From: DASRHT01 sp035293765 | Lineage (GTDB): Bacteria; Chloroflexota; Ktedonobacteria; Ktedonobacterales; Ktedonobacteraceae | Direction of reading: 5' to 3' | Length of the DNA stretch: 64,000 nucleotides | NCBI GenBank assembly: GCA_035293765.1 | Contig: DATGMF010000008.1 | Coordinates: 1-64,000 of the forward strand | Part shown: positions 24,501 through 33,774 of the stretch, piece by piece | Position numbering within the stretch: the stretch's first letter is position 1 | How the letters are laid out: each line of letters opens with the position of its first letter | Translations under genes and position numbers: made by a program | The notes under the pieces: generated by a model | What the model was told of the DNA's origin: nothing | The model's input: the letters and a program-made list of their open reading frames with translations, nothing else | The model's database searches: none

Positions 24501-26876
24501 CTATTCTAGCGCAAATCCGCGTTCGTTGAGCAGTTTTTCGACCTGGGCCAGATTTTCAGAATCGACGCGCACCAGGCGGCTCTCGTGCTCGACCTCGCTT
24601 CCCAGCAGCAGCTTGAGCTCTTCATCTTTTTGCAGGTCCTGTAACACCTGGGCTGGGAGGCGCAGCATCGGGCTACGCTCTATCGCAATCTGCTGCCGTT
24701 CCCCGTAGCCTCCTCCCCATAGTTTGAGGCGGATCAGCAGGGAACCGGGGATGCCTCCTTCGCAATATTGTTGCAGGAAACGCAGGATATAGTCAAGCGA
24801 GATGCCTTCTTCTCGCGCTCGCAGGAGTGATGCCGGCGTGAGCTGATACCAGCCGGTGTTCTCTTCGCAGTCGCTGAAATGCTTAACCTCGGCAGCCAGG
24901 TAGAGGTCCAGTACGGCGTAAAGAGGTTGTAAAAGGCCGTCGTCATGCAGCCGCCATTGCGGCTCATGGCTTGCGAGGCGTCCATTTTCTACCGCTGTAT
25001 CCTGCGTGGGAGCCGTTGATAGCGCGGGTAGGTAATGACGCTGCCAGAGGATTTGCTGGACCGCGGCAAGCTGATGGGGTACGACTTCGGCAAGCAGCGG
25101 GGAGAGACGGCGCCCTAAGAGATAGCGCGTCGCATCACTGGCAAATAGCTCATCAAGCAAAGCGGCATTGTCCGCCTCTAAGAGCGTTGCCCCTTGCCAT
25201 ACCTCCACGCGCCGGGCCTGGCGCTCCCACTCGACCAGGGAGTAGCGCACATTCTGAGGAATATCGCCTCCTACTGCCTGCTCCAATGTTTGCTGGATGG
25301 CATCAACGCGCAACCCTTTCTGGATGGCGCGCGTCACGCTGGCCTTTGTTAAACGGTATTGCGCGATATGCTCCAGGCTGGTTCGTTCGGCGAAACGATC
25401 CAGCCGCACAAGCAGCAATTCGGAGACGGGGGCGAGCGCGATCAGTTCGAAATTGGGTTGCACGATCAACCGTCCCCATGCCTCTGGCTCCTGTCGCGGC
25501 TCCGTGCTGCTCATAATAGCTGCCGCTCCTGACGAGAGCCGGAAAGTAGTGGAGCTTTCTTCGCTTGCAAGCTCTATGACTCCCAGCCAGTGCAGCGGAC
25601 CGGTGACGACGGTACGGATAAAGCCCCCCTCCACCAGATGCCATCCTTCGCGATGGGTAAGCCAGCCTCGACGCAGGCGGAAGTCCCAGCCATAGGGATT
25701 GCTCCCGCTCGAATAGCGCTCGGCCCGCGGACCATACTGGCGCGGGAAGAGCAGATAGGGGATATAGAGCTTGGTACGGGCGATCAATGCCGAGATATTG
25801 TGCCACTCATCCATGCGCTGATGAACCAGTCGTTCGATCAGTGCCTGCCGTGCTCGGATAACTTCTTCGTGCGCCGGATCAAGGTGCCCCGGCCCTGGAC
25901 GGACATTGACTTCTGGCAGGTACAATAAATCGTTCCAGAGCGGGGTTTCTAAATACAGACGGTAGCAGCGGCGCGCCCTCTCTATCAATGGCAGGGCGAA
26001 GTAAGCTTCGGCTGGAGCGGCATATAACGCATTGCGCCGCTCTTGCAGCAGCCCCAGTTTCATCAATAGCAGACGGGTGAACAGAAGATGCGGCGCATCG
26101 CTCTCGACCCGCACCTGCTCGTTATGAGATTGGATATGCAGATGTTCCATCACATGGCGCAGGGAGGAACGAGAAAGCAGGCCATTATTCACCAGCGAGA
26201 GCCCTTCGCGCAAAGCAGCGACCAGCGACCAGTAAAGGTACAGCGTACGTTGCAAGCCGCGTGCCAGCTCTCCAACCTCTTCCAGGTTCTGCCCTGCCAG
26301 ATGATCCTCTTCCGCTCCCCATTGCGCTGCAACGGCCTCCCGCACTGCCAGAGGTACGATCAGCACGCCGTCGTGAATGCCGTTGGCGTAATCGCGGCCC
26401 ACAAAGTTCGTTTGCTTGCCCCAGAAAATCAGCCCGAGACCGAGCAGCCGCCGCAGAGCTAGCTCGAAGACGCCGTGTGGTTGCGGAACCGGATATTGCA
26501 CGGATAGCCCTGACTGGGATCGTGGCGCTTCTGGCAGCCCGTGAGCGGGTTTTTCCGTTGTGAGCAGGCCGGCATTGGTGAAGTAGAGCGCGAGATCGCG
26601 GCTATTGGCTCGTCCTCCGCAGGAAACCAGTTCGCGCAGAATCGCTGCATCCAGCTCATCCAGGCCCGGTAGCGTTGCCGCGAGCGAAGAGGGGTCCAGG
26701 AGATGCCGGGCGATTTCCAGCATATTGGCCGAAGAAGAATCAGAAGAAAGAGATGCACTACTGATCTGCTCGCCCGCTTGCATACGTAGAGATACGGGCA
26801 CGCGCCGGGCCTTTATCATCGATTGCAGGTGATAGGTCGGCACCGCTCGCAGCAGATCAAGATCACTCTGTTCCAT
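24501..26876 (-). CDS. Helicase-associated (XPB/Ssl2-like, Helicase_C_3) domain protein without helicase motor
   Basis: About 791 residues. Near residue 470 the text IVQPNFELIALAPVSELLLV is followed by RFAERTSLEHIAQYRLTKAS and VGGDIPQNVRYSLVEW. This is the Helicase_C_3/XPB_Ssl2 module otherwise found at the N-terminus of bacterial XPB helicases. I see no Walker A or DEAD/DEAH motif, so it is not itself a helicase. The N-terminal half is helical with winged-helix-like pieces (LPGLDELDAAILRELVSCGG). The ATG at 26876 has GAGG seven bases upstream and overlaps the 3' end of the SWIM-protein gene by 14 bases; another ATG lies at 26891. The DMT gene follows five bases on. It probably acts in DNA repair or transcription with its partner. 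Confidence 0.75.
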   Translation of the reverse strand: MEQSDLDLLRAVPTYHLQSMIKARRVPVSLRMQAGEQISSASLSSDSSSANMLEIARHLLDPSSLAATLPGLDELDAAILRELVSCGGRANSRDLALYFTNAGLLTTEKPAHGLPEAPRSQSGLSVQYPVPQPHGVFELALRRLLGLGLIFWGKQTNFVGRDYANGIHDGVLIVPLAVREAVAAQWGAEEDHLAGQNLEEVGELARGLQRTLYLYWSLVAALREGLSLVNNGLLSRSSLRHVMEHLHIQSHNEQVRVESDAPHLLFTRLLLMKLGLLQERRNALYAAPAEAYFALPLIERARRCYRLYLETPLWNDLLYLPEVNVRPGPGHLDPAHEEVIRARQALIERLVHQRMDEWHNISALIARTKLYIPYLLFPRQYGPRAERYSSGSNPYGWDFRLRRGWLTHREGWHLVEGGFIRTVVTGPLHWLGVIELASEESSTTFRLSSGAAAIMSSTEPRQEPEAWGRLIVQPNFELIALAPVSELLLVRLDRFAERTSLEHIAQYRLTKASVTRAIQKGLRVDAIQQTLEQAVGGDIPQNVRYSLVEWERQARRVEVWQGATLLEADNAALLDELFASDATRYLLGRRLSPLLAEVVPHQLAAVQQILWQRHYLPALSTAPTQDTAVENGRLASHEPQWRLHDDGLLQPLYAVLDLYLAAEVKHFSDCEENTGWYQLTPASLLRAREEGISLDYILRFLQQYCEGGIPGSLLIRLKLWGGGYGERQQIAIERSPMLRLPAQVLQDLQKDEELKLLLGSEVEHESRLVRVDSENLAQVEKLLNERGFALE

Positions 26877-29277
26877 AGATGTCCTCGTCATGTAAGAGCG
26901 GGGTCTGCCCACGACGCTTGAGTTCGTCGATGACCCGCTCGGCCCCTGGCTTTTTGAGCACCAGCAAGGTTGGATGAATAGCCTGTACAACCTGTTTGTC
27001 TAACGAGGTCGTGACGGCAAGCTCGCGCAACACCGTGCTATCCATCGTCTCTAGCAAGGTTGCTCCAGTGTAAATGCGTACGCGTCCATAGCTGGCGACC
27101 CAGCGTTCGAGTTGCGCAACCATCGTCGGCAATGGACCATCCTGCGCCACGGCATTCGCCCTCAGTGTACGCAGCAGATCCAGGAGTGGCGTTGGATGTT
27201 TTCCCCGGCTCAAAGCGTCCCCCAGGGCTCTAGGCGTCAGGCAGTAGCGCAGACGATCAGGCCGTACACCTGCGGCCTCGGTGAAGGTTTCCAGAATTTC
27301 AATCACCGGCCACGCATGCGGGGAGCAGCGAACCAGTATCTCCTCCGTGTCTATTATTTCTAACGAGTCGGAGGGAACTCGGTAATCATGGGTCGGAGTA
27401 TCCTCGTCAGGGGGGACTCCACCCAGGAGCCAGCCCGCTATCGGGGTCAGGCGGAAGGCAAGCAGCTTGCCTTCGGGTGAAAGGGCAACGTCACAGGCTC
27501 CCCACCAGTGCAGCGGACCCAGCAGGAGATGGGCCAGATAAAAAACATCGGCTCGCAGCCAGTCGCTCAGTTGCATAGGGCGCAGAGGCCGTCCCTCTTC
27601 CTGCTCTAACCACCAGTGCGGTGAAGAGAAGAGGCGCTGACGCCTTTGCAGGAATAAGGGGTTCAAACGATAGACGAAGCGGGAAAAGCTCTGGAAGCTG
27701 ATCCACTGCTGCAATGGGGCCTGGGCCAACAGCGCGATCACCGTTTGCCGCGCCTCGCTATTCTCGGCATCCAGCTCACCTGAACGCAGAATAGGCAGGT
27801 TGAGCGAGGTCGCGCGGCAGCATAAGCGCAGTCCTTCCTCCCGCAAATCAAAAAGCTCTCCGTAGGAGGACTGCATCAACCATAGTTCGAAGAGGTCACG
27901 CATCACTTCGGCGCGGGCGGTGCCAAGTAGCAACTGGGCAGCGTTGGGCAGGATGCGTAAATAGGGCGTGCCACTATCATCTTTGTGTAAAATATCGGCC
28001 AGCCGCAAGAGGCGCACGGCGAACCGTAGAAACGCGGGCGGGCGCGGTACCAGTTCCTGTAAGGCTGAGAGCAGCGACGATGAAGGCATATCAGACGGTG
28101 GCGGCACGGCCACAGAGCTATCGCCAGCCGCAGGAGTGAAGGAGCGCGTAAAGGTGAACGTGTCGGGGAGTCGTGCGGCGCTACCCCGCTCGTGCCGCTC
28201 ATCGTCATGTTCGAGCCGGTAGCCATTTAATGCGCGCGCGACCAGCAGCAGATCCGCCAGCAGGTTGTATGCTTCCCCCAGACGAATCTCTGGCAATTCT
28301 CCGCGCTCGTCAGCCTTCTCGACATGATATGGGGTGCTGGGTACCATGACCCGCAGGGCCGCCCGCACTTCTGTGGGGACATACCAGCCGATATCGAGCA
28401 AGCCGCCACTCAAACTGATGCGTTGCTGCGAGATGCTACCCAGGCCGGTGCGGAAGAGCAGGGCCTTGTTTTGGAGCGTGACCAGGATGCCTTGAAGCTG
28501 ATTGGCATGGCCCAGAGAGAATCGCTCATAGAGCCCGCGCAGATCTTCATCGATGACCGAGCCGCCCGCCAGGGTGATGGCTGCGAGCAACTGACGTTGG
28601 GACTTTTCCAGCGTGGTCGCGATGCGACGGACCGCTTCCGGCTGGCTCAGGACCGTCACAATAGCCTCCGCGAGTTGTGGCTTGCTCAGGCCATTCGAGG
28701 TGATCTCATATTCGCGTGCAATGCCGCGCAAATCACTCAATCCGAGTTGTAGCAGAATATCTAGTGTGCTGGTCTGCGGCTCTGAGGTTCGGAGGGTCAC
28801 AATAGGCTTACCCTGCCTGAGGGAACGTGCTGGCCTGACGCTCGGCTCTGTATCCTGGACCGGCTCCTTTTCTGTGGCCTCTTCACTGGAAGGGGTCGCG
28901 GCAAATACTGGTGCAAAGGTGGAGGGGCGGGCCAGCCATTGATAGAGCAACGCAGCAGCATGTACGCAAAGCGTTGCGGCATTATGACCGCAGAGGCAGG
29001 TGCTGACCCACTTCGTTGCGCTTTGCATCTCAACTTCGACCTGATAGTGATGTAGTCTTGTTGTGGCTTTTGTCTCGCTATACGCCGGGGGAGCTCCATC
29101 ATCTTGCATAGAAGGAACATCAACGGTTCCACTAATACGCGCTTCCTGACGTTGTGTGCTATGTACCGCTCCGATGCGGCAGTACTCCTGCCCTAATGAC
29201 GCCGTTGTTAGCCCTGCCATACGAATAATATCAGCGGCTCGTAGCCGCTGTAGAGCACCTGGTACAACATTTTTCAT
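26863..29277 (-). CDS. SWIM zinc-finger and helicase-associated-domain protein
   Basis: 804 residues. Near 85-105 the pattern CLCGHNAATLCVHAAALL is a SWIM-type zinc motif (CxC...CxH), used in DNA or protein binding. Around 170-210 a SAP-like helix pair (LGLSDLRGIAREYEI, KPQLAEAIVTVL) follows. The C-terminal third resembles the Helicase_C_3 module of its downstream neighbour (RLRYCLTPRALGDALSRG, WVASYGRVRIYTGATLLE), so the two probably arose by duplication. No ATPase motor is present. The upstream 320 bases are AT-rich and divergent to the hydrolase gene. Function is unknown; a DNA-repair or chromatin-type role is only an inference. Confidence 0.72.
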   Translation of the reverse strand: MKNVVPGALQRLRAADIIRMAGLTTASLGQEYCRIGAVHSTQRQEARISGTVDVPSMQDDGAPPAYSETKATTRLHHYQVEVEMQSATKWVSTCLCGHNAATLCVHAAALLYQWLARPSTFAPVFAATPSSEEATEKEPVQDTEPSVRPARSLRQGKPIVTLRTSEPQTSTLDILLQLGLSDLRGIAREYEITSNGLSKPQLAEAIVTVLSQPEAVRRIATTLEKSQRQLLAAITLAGGSVIDEDLRGLYERFSLGHANQLQGILVTLQNKALLFRTGLGSISQQRISLSGGLLDIGWYVPTEVRAALRVMVPSTPYHVEKADERGELPEIRLGEAYNLLADLLLVARALNGYRLEHDDERHERGSAARLPDTFTFTRSFTPAAGDSSVAVPPPSDMPSSSLLSALQELVPRPPAFLRFAVRLLRLADILHKDDSGTPYLRILPNAAQLLLGTARAEVMRDLFELWLMQSSYGELFDLREEGLRLCCRATSLNLPILRSGELDAENSEARQTVIALLAQAPLQQWISFQSFSRFVYRLNPLFLQRRQRLFSSPHWWLEQEEGRPLRPMQLSDWLRADVFYLAHLLLGPLHWWGACDVALSPEGKLLAFRLTPIAGWLLGGVPPDEDTPTHDYRVPSDSLEIIDTEEILVRCSPHAWPVIEILETFTEAAGVRPDRLRYCLTPRALGDALSRGKHPTPLLDLLRTLRANAVAQDGPLPTMVAQLERWVASYGRVRIYTGATLLETMDSTVLRELAVTTSLDKQVVQAIHPTLLVLKKPGAERVIDELKRRGQTPLLHDEDIYGTE

Positions 29278-29598
29278 ACACGCAGACTCTTACAATTTAT
29301 CCGCAATTGAACTACGTTTGATCATAATAGCATGAATATGATCTTCTGGTCAATTGTACAATTGTCTCTCGCACACTCCCCCGCGTTCCCCGAAATACTA
29401 CATTAGGAGCATATAGTATTTTATCCCTCTATTATAATAGAGGATGAGAAAAAGAAGAGAAAAATATTCGTAAAGTATGAATAATAGGTAAAAAAGTAAG
29501 AAAATTTGAAAAATGTATTGCAATTTTATGGATGAAGGGATATACTCATCAACATGTTGGTAGATAGTGTGGTGTATTTAATGGAAGTGAACAATTTT
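29278..29598. other. AT-rich divergent intergenic region
   Basis: These 321 bases lie between the divergent SWIM-protein and hydrolase genes. From about 29400 to 29540 the sequence is strikingly purine- and AT-rich compared with its surroundings. It holds a perfect 18-bp palindrome at 29426-29443 with TATAAT inside. No gene is supported. Confidence 0.5.
29426..29443. promoter_or_regulatory. Perfect 18-bp palindrome containing TATAAT
   Basis: CCTCTATTATAATAGAGG reads the same on both strands. TATAAT (29433-29438) could be a -10 box, but no good -35 box sits 16-18 bases upstream. A dimeric repressor site over a promoter would look like this. Confidence 0.4.
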
Positions 29599-30696
29599 AT
29601 GTCTTCTTACAATACCAGGAAGAGATTGTGCCGCCTCGCTCTATGCCTGGGAATTGTCGCGGCCTGTATCATGGTTATTGTCCTGGAAATGATTGCCGGA
29701 TTTCCCCCCGTTCATGCAGCTCCATTGCAATCCCTATGCCAGTCGTTTTATGTCCCCGTTGCTCTGGGAAGCGGGCTTCCTGTTCAATATGAGATTTATG
29801 GCGAACTTTGCAATCCCTCAAGCGGGCCGAGCAGAACGGTTCAGTTACTCGTTCCCGGAGCCACCTATGGTCATGTCTACTGGGACTTCCCTTACCAGCC
29901 TGAAACCTACTCGTATGTGCATGCGCTTAACGCAGCAGGATATAGTACCTTTAACATCGACCGTATTGGTATTGGAAAGAGTTCGCACCCTCCCATCGGG
30001 CTATTAACCGTTGCTATGCCAACCAATGCCTACGTTGTCCATGAGGTTGTGCAGGCTCTCCGTAGCGGGAGCATAGGGACGCAGCCTTTCGCGCAGGTGT
30101 TGCTGGTGGGGCATTCGCTGGGCTCGGCTATTAGCTGGATCGAGGCCAGTACATATCATGATGTTGATGGCGTGATCATCTCGGGATTGCTGCATCTCGT
30201 CAATGCAACCAGCGTGGCATCTGTTGTGGCGACCCTTTATGCTGCGACACTCGATCCGCGCTTTGCCGCCGACTCGCTCAATTTGAACTATATCGGTTAT
30301 CTGACAACGGAACCAGGAACGCGCGGACGGAGTTTCTATTACCTTCCCAATGCCGATCCTGAGGTTATTGCTACCGATGAGGCAACAAAAGAGACGGTTA
30401 CGCCAGGGGAGGTCGCCAGTTTCCCGCTTTCACTGGCAGATGATAGCTCGGCACTGATCCAGGTTCCTGTACTGGTGGTTGTGGGTCAACAGGATTCCCT
30501 CCTGTGCGGCGTGGCGGCGGCAGACTGTAGCAGCTCGGCCTCGGTTCAGCAAACGGAAGCGCCATTCTATGCGCCGCAAGCACAATTGCAGGTTGCCGTG
30601 ATTCCCAACGCCGGGCACGATCTGAATTTGCACAAAAACGCGTCCCTCTGGTTTTCTATCGCGACCCAATGGGCCTATGCACACGTTGCTCCTTGA
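29599..30696 (+). CDS. Secreted alpha/beta hydrolase
   Basis: About 365 residues. The N-terminus has basic residues (NTRKRLCR), a long hydrophobic core and PPVHAAP, a typical signal peptide, so the enzyme acts outside the membrane. The alpha/beta-hydrolase triad is visible: Ser in LVGHSLGSAI (about 173), Asp in VVVGQQDSLLC and His in PNAGHDLN. The block DRIGIGKSSHP is the usual strand-loop before the nucleophile. The substrate is unknown (ester or lipid). Cysteines at LCQSF, ELCNP, LLCG and DCSSS could form disulfides. The frame opens at 29554 and 29581 as well; 29599 is chosen because GGAAGTG precedes it and the signal peptide begins there. Confidence 0.8.
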   Translation: MSSYNTRKRLCRLALCLGIVAACIMVIVLEMIAGFPPVHAAPLQSLCQSFYVPVALGSGLPVQYEIYGELCNPSSGPSRTVQLLVPGATYGHVYWDFPYQPETYSYVHALNAAGYSTFNIDRIGIGKSSHPPIGLLTVAMPTNAYVVHEVVQALRSGSIGTQPFAQVLLVGHSLGSAISWIEASTYHDVDGVIISGLLHLVNATSVASVVATLYAATLDPRFAADSLNLNYIGYLTTEPGTRGRSFYYLPNADPEVIATDEATKETVTPGEVASFPLSLADDSSALIQVPVLVVVGQQDSLLCGVAAADCSSSASVQQTEAPFYAPQAQLQVAVIPNAGHDLNLHKNASLWFSIATQWAYAHVAP

Positions 30697-30733
30697 TCGT
30701 TTTTGCTGAGGGGTGCGGATGCGCTGCAGTGGG

Positions 30734-31480
30734 TCACTCCAGTTCGTGCATGGTGTTGGCGATGGCGGCGAGGGCAGCGGTTTCGGCCCGCAAGATGCGA
30801 GGGCCAAGAGTGACTGGCTGCACGCTATGACGTTGGGCCAGGATGACTTCCTCCTCGGTCAGGCCGCCTTCCGGTCCGATGAAAAGCATAACCGTGATGG
30901 GGGACTTTGCTGGCTTGCGCGCCGCCTGCAACGCAGTGCGCAAGCTGGTGATATGCTCCTCTTCCCAGGGTATGAGCGCGATTGCATCGGGAGGAATGTC
31001 ATTGAGTGCGTGCATCAGGGGACGGATCGGCAGCAGCTCGGGGAGACGCGCACGACCGCATTGTTCGGCTGCTTCCTGGATGATCCTCTGCCAGCGCTGA
31101 AGCTTGGCAGGTCCGGTCTCTTCTAAACCAGACATGGACCGTCGGCAGAGCAACGGCACGAAGCTTGCCACGCCCAGTTCCGTGCCCTTTTCCAGAATCC
31201 ACTCGAAACGGGCCGATTTGAGTAGCCCCTGACAAAGGATGATGCGTACCGGCGACTCGCTCTTCCCGGGTCGCCGTTCCAGTACCGTCACTTCTACGCC
31301 CGCCCGGCTGCTTCTGCTAACGGCGCAGAGCCACTCGTCGCCGCTATTATCGAGCAGCACAAGCTGTTCGTCTACGGCTAAGCGCAAAACATCGCGTATC
31401 TGGTGAGACTGCTTCTCAGGCAGCATGATGGTGGTCGTTGAGGTTGCTAGCAGCTCGGGCGCGACAAAGAATCGATGCAT
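30734..31480 (-). CDS. rsmE: 16S rRNA (uracil-1498-N3)-methyltransferase
   Basis: This 248-residue SPOUT-class methyltransferase uses S-adenosylmethionine to methylate U1498 of 16S rRNA. The N-terminal PUA-like part starts MHRFFVAPELL and contains KQSHQIRDVLRL. The SPOUT knot has ILEKGTELGV, EQCGRARLPEL, FIGPEGGLTEEEV and LGPRILRAETA, all signature blocks. The start is preceded by AGGAG, which overlaps the stop codon of prmA nine bases upstream. The prmA-rsmE order is common in bacteria and supports both calls. Confidence 0.96.
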   Translation of the reverse strand: MHRFFVAPELLATSTTTIMLPEKQSHQIRDVLRLAVDEQLVLLDNSGDEWLCAVSRSSRAGVEVTVLERRPGKSESPVRIILCQGLLKSARFEWILEKGTELGVASFVPLLCRRSMSGLEETGPAKLQRWQRIIQEAAEQCGRARLPELLPIRPLMHALNDIPPDAIALIPWEEEHITSLRTALQAARKPAKSPITVMLFIGPEGGLTEEEVILAQRHSVQPVTLGPRILRAETAALAAIANTMHELE

Positions 31481-31489
31481 GGCTGGCTC

Positions 31490-32410
31490 CTACTGGCGCT
31501 TACGATAGACGAGCGCAAACCAGTCGTCAATCTGGCGCTGCTCGATTAGCTCCAATCCGGCAGCCAGCAACGGTCCCTCTGCATCAGGGCGGCGCGCTTC
31601 GATGATGCCGCTCACAATCAACATGCCTTCTGCCGTCAGCACCTGCGCTAGCTGAGAAGCAATTGAGCCAATGATATGCGCGATAATATTTGCCAGCACC
31701 AGATCGTACTGCCCCTGCTTGCGGGCCGCTTCCTCTTCGCTCAACACGCCCAGCACCACGCTGATCCGCTCCCGTGAATCGTTCATGGCTGCGTTGGCAA
31801 GGGCGCTCTCGGTCGCGACGCTGCTGTTATCGATGGCATCCACATGCGCCGCGCCAAGCTTTGCAGCAGTCAGCGCCAGAATGCCCGATCCCGTACCGAC
31901 ATCCAGCACGCGCATCCCTGGCTGGATATACTGCTCAAGCAGTTCCAGGCACATGCGTGTAGTTGGATGCAGCCCGGTGCCAAAAGCCATGCCGGGATCG
32001 AGCGTCAAGACAATGTCGTCCGGCTCGGGTTCATAGGAACGCCAGGACGGTCGAATGACGATATGCTTTCCTATATGAGTAACGTGGAAGTATTCTTTCC
32101 AGGCATTGGCCCAGTCCTCTTCGTTGACCGTTCGCGTATGTAGCTCGCCGACGAAATGCGCCCCCAGGCTGGAGAGATGCCATAGCCCTTCCGCTACCCG
32201 CTGCCTTGCCTCCTCTTCCTGACCGTCAAGAGGCAGATATGCATGCACGGTAACAGGCTGCCCCTGTTGCACCCGGTACTCCTGTCCCTCATCGATTAGT
32301 TCGATTGGTTCCTCGATTGCCACTCCCCCCGTGGTATAGCGGCTTAACAGCTCGCTGACCGACTCCACCGCCTCAGGATGAGCCTTCACGGTCAATTCTA
32401 ACCAGTGCAT
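31490..32410 (-). CDS. prmA: Ribosomal protein L11 methyltransferase
   Basis: 306 residues. It trimethylates lysines of ribosomal protein L11 using S-adenosylmethionine. The N-terminal L11-binding part begins MHWLELTVKAHPEAVESV. The Rossmann methyltransferase domain carries LDPGMAFGTGLHPTTRMCL near 145 and VLDVGTGSGILALTAAKLGA near 170, followed by VLANIIAHI. AGGAAG sits nine bases before the ATG. It forms an operon with rsmE, and its upstream region is filled by dispersed repeats. Confidence 0.95.
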   Translation of the reverse strand: MHWLELTVKAHPEAVESVSELLSRYTTGGVAIEEPIELIDEGQEYRVQQGQPVTVHAYLPLDGQEEEARQRVAEGLWHLSSLGAHFVGELHTRTVNEEDWANAWKEYFHVTHIGKHIVIRPSWRSYEPEPDDIVLTLDPGMAFGTGLHPTTRMCLELLEQYIQPGMRVLDVGTGSGILALTAAKLGAAHVDAIDNSSVATESALANAAMNDSRERISVVLGVLSEEEAARKQGQYDLVLANIIAHIIGSIASQLAQVLTAEGMLIVSGIIEARRPDAEGPLLAAGLELIEQRQIDDWFALVYRKRQ

Positions 32411-32458
32411 TGACGTAACTTCCTATCTTCTATATAAAAATAAACTGCTGCAAATGTC

Positions 32459-32609
32459 GTAGGGACCTGATTTATCGCGTCCGGTTCACCGCCCGTCCTC
32501 TCCCTCTCGATGCCCCCAATGCCCGTGGCGACGCGATTCATCCCGTCCGGTTTACCGCGTGTCTGGCTCAGCACGGCGCTGAAGCGGACGCGATAAATCG
32601 GGTCCCTAC
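32459..32609. mobile_element. MITE-like element with 25-bp terminal inverted repeats
   Basis: The left end, 32459-32483 (starting GTAGGGACCTGATTTATCGC), and the right end, 32585-32609 (ending GCGATAAATCGGGTCCCTAC), are inverted copies with one mismatch in 25 bases. The 101-base interior includes a second module (32524-32558, GTGGCGACGCGATT onward) also found near 59152-59190 and, inverted, near 45590-45613. It has no coding capacity. Ends of the same type occur elsewhere in the window, so this may be the most complete local copy of a non-autonomous element. Confidence 0.6.
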
Positions 32610-32819
32610 AGGAGCAGCATGACCAATATGTATTCTTCATCTGCATCATCGCGTCCGCTTTAGCGCCCATCTTTCCTCATTAATGCTATACAGCCCCGAT
32701 ATCACCCTTTTCCAGCAGCTCCGGCTTATGTTAAATAACAATGTTCGTTAGCTATGCTCGCTCTTGATGATGCGACGTTGGAGCCCCATTGGTATCAGGA
32801 CAAAGGACAGCAATAAATT

Positions 32820-32843
32820 GGACGCGCTGAAGCGGGTCCCTAC
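32820..32843. repeat. Dispersed repeat half-copy ending GGGTCCCTAC
   Basis: GGACGCGCTGAAGCGGGTCC followed by CTAC matches the right end of the 32459-32609 element, with the GCTGAAGC variant in place of GATAAATC. It lies just past the end of the GNAT gene. Confidence 0.6.
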
Positions 32844-32871
32844 GAAGTTCGACACAGGTGGTTCTCAGTTT

Positions 32872-33774
32872 TTATGCTTGTTGGGCGTCGATGGCGTAAT
32901 AATCATAGGTTGTTTTGATCTCGAAGCCGCAGGAGCAATAGAGGCCGATGGCGTTGACGTTATCGGTTTCGACGTCCAGCGTGATCATTTTCTGGCTGCG
33001 CGCTCGTATGCTACGAATCGCCTCCTCAAGCATTTGTCGTCCATAGCCGCGTCCACGGTAATCGGGCAGCACGCCGAAGCCATAAATGCCGACCCGGTCC
33101 TGGGCTTCATGCAGGCGTAGTGCCCCGACCGGCTCTTCGCAGCCAACTGACTCTTCGCCAAAGGTTGCGATATAGGTGTAACTGTTGGGTTCTTGCAAAT
33201 GTTTGCTCTGCCCGAGCCGCGCCTCCTCTAGTGGATCGCCAAAACTACCTGCTTGAATGGCGGCGAGCGCCTCCAGATCGGCTGAATCCGCGGCGCGAAA
33301 GAAGAGCCGGTCATCGAAGAGATTGCGCTCCTGGAAGTTGCCCAGCACCATTTCATGCTCTGAAAAGTCGAGCCGTCCTCCCACCGCTCTGACAAAGGCT
33401 TGACCGGATGCGGACGTTCTTTCGCAGACGAGAATGACCTGCTTGATTCCGCGACTCGAACACTCCTCCCTGGCAGCGTTCAAGAGCGCCCGGCCTATAC
33501 CTTTGCGCCGGTATTCAGGATGAACCATGCCGGTTAGCTCCCGCTTCTCAATGCCCCAGCTATCCATTGCCAGGTAGCCTGCCAGAGTTTTGCCTTCATA
33601 ATAGAGAAAGTCGTTGACCTCGATGCCCGGTCGCGATTGCAACATGTCCCAGAGGATGCGCATGTGCAACCCTTCGTGACTATCACAGATATCCGTTAAC
33701 TGTCTGATCTCGGCCAGCTCAACCTCGTTCAGGCGTTGCTTTGCCACCAGCTCCTGTGCTTGTCCGTCGGCCAT
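32872..33774 (-). CDS. Tandem GNAT N-acetyltransferase
   Basis: 300 residues with two GNAT folds. The first has VHPEYRRKGIGRALL near 85-100; the second has VLPDYRGRGYGRQML near 235-250. Both show the R/Q-x-x-G-x-G/A acetyl-CoA loop, so both may bind acetyl-CoA, though in tandem GNATs often only one half is active. The C-terminal block NVNAIGLYCSCGFE is typical. This arrangement recalls mycothiol synthase and aminoglycoside acetyltransferase relatives, but the substrate is not evident. GGAGGAG precedes the ATG at 33774. Confidence 0.85.
   Translation of the reverse strand: MADGQAQELVAKQRLNEVELAEIRQLTDICDSHEGLHMRILWDMLQSRPGIEVNDFLYYEGKTLAGYLAMDSWGIEKRELTGMVHPEYRRKGIGRALLNAAREECSSRGIKQVILVCERTSASGQAFVRAVGGRLDFSEHEMVLGNFQERNLFDDRLFFRAADSADLEALAAIQAGSFGDPLEEARLGQSKHLQEPNSYTYIATFGEESVGCEEPVGALRLHEAQDRVGIYGFGVLPDYRGRGYGRQMLEEAIRSIRARSQKMITLDVETDNVNAIGLYCSCGFEIKTTYDYYAIDAQQA

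Larger units (their letters stand above)
32411..32871. other. Repeat-filled intergenic region upstream of prmA
   Basis: These 461 bases hold no gene I can support. They contain the MITE-like element at 32459-32609 and a further half-copy at 32820-32843. The rest shows no clear promoter for prmA; the element begins about 50 bases from the prmA start, so the promoter may lie in or beyond it. Confidence 0.5.
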
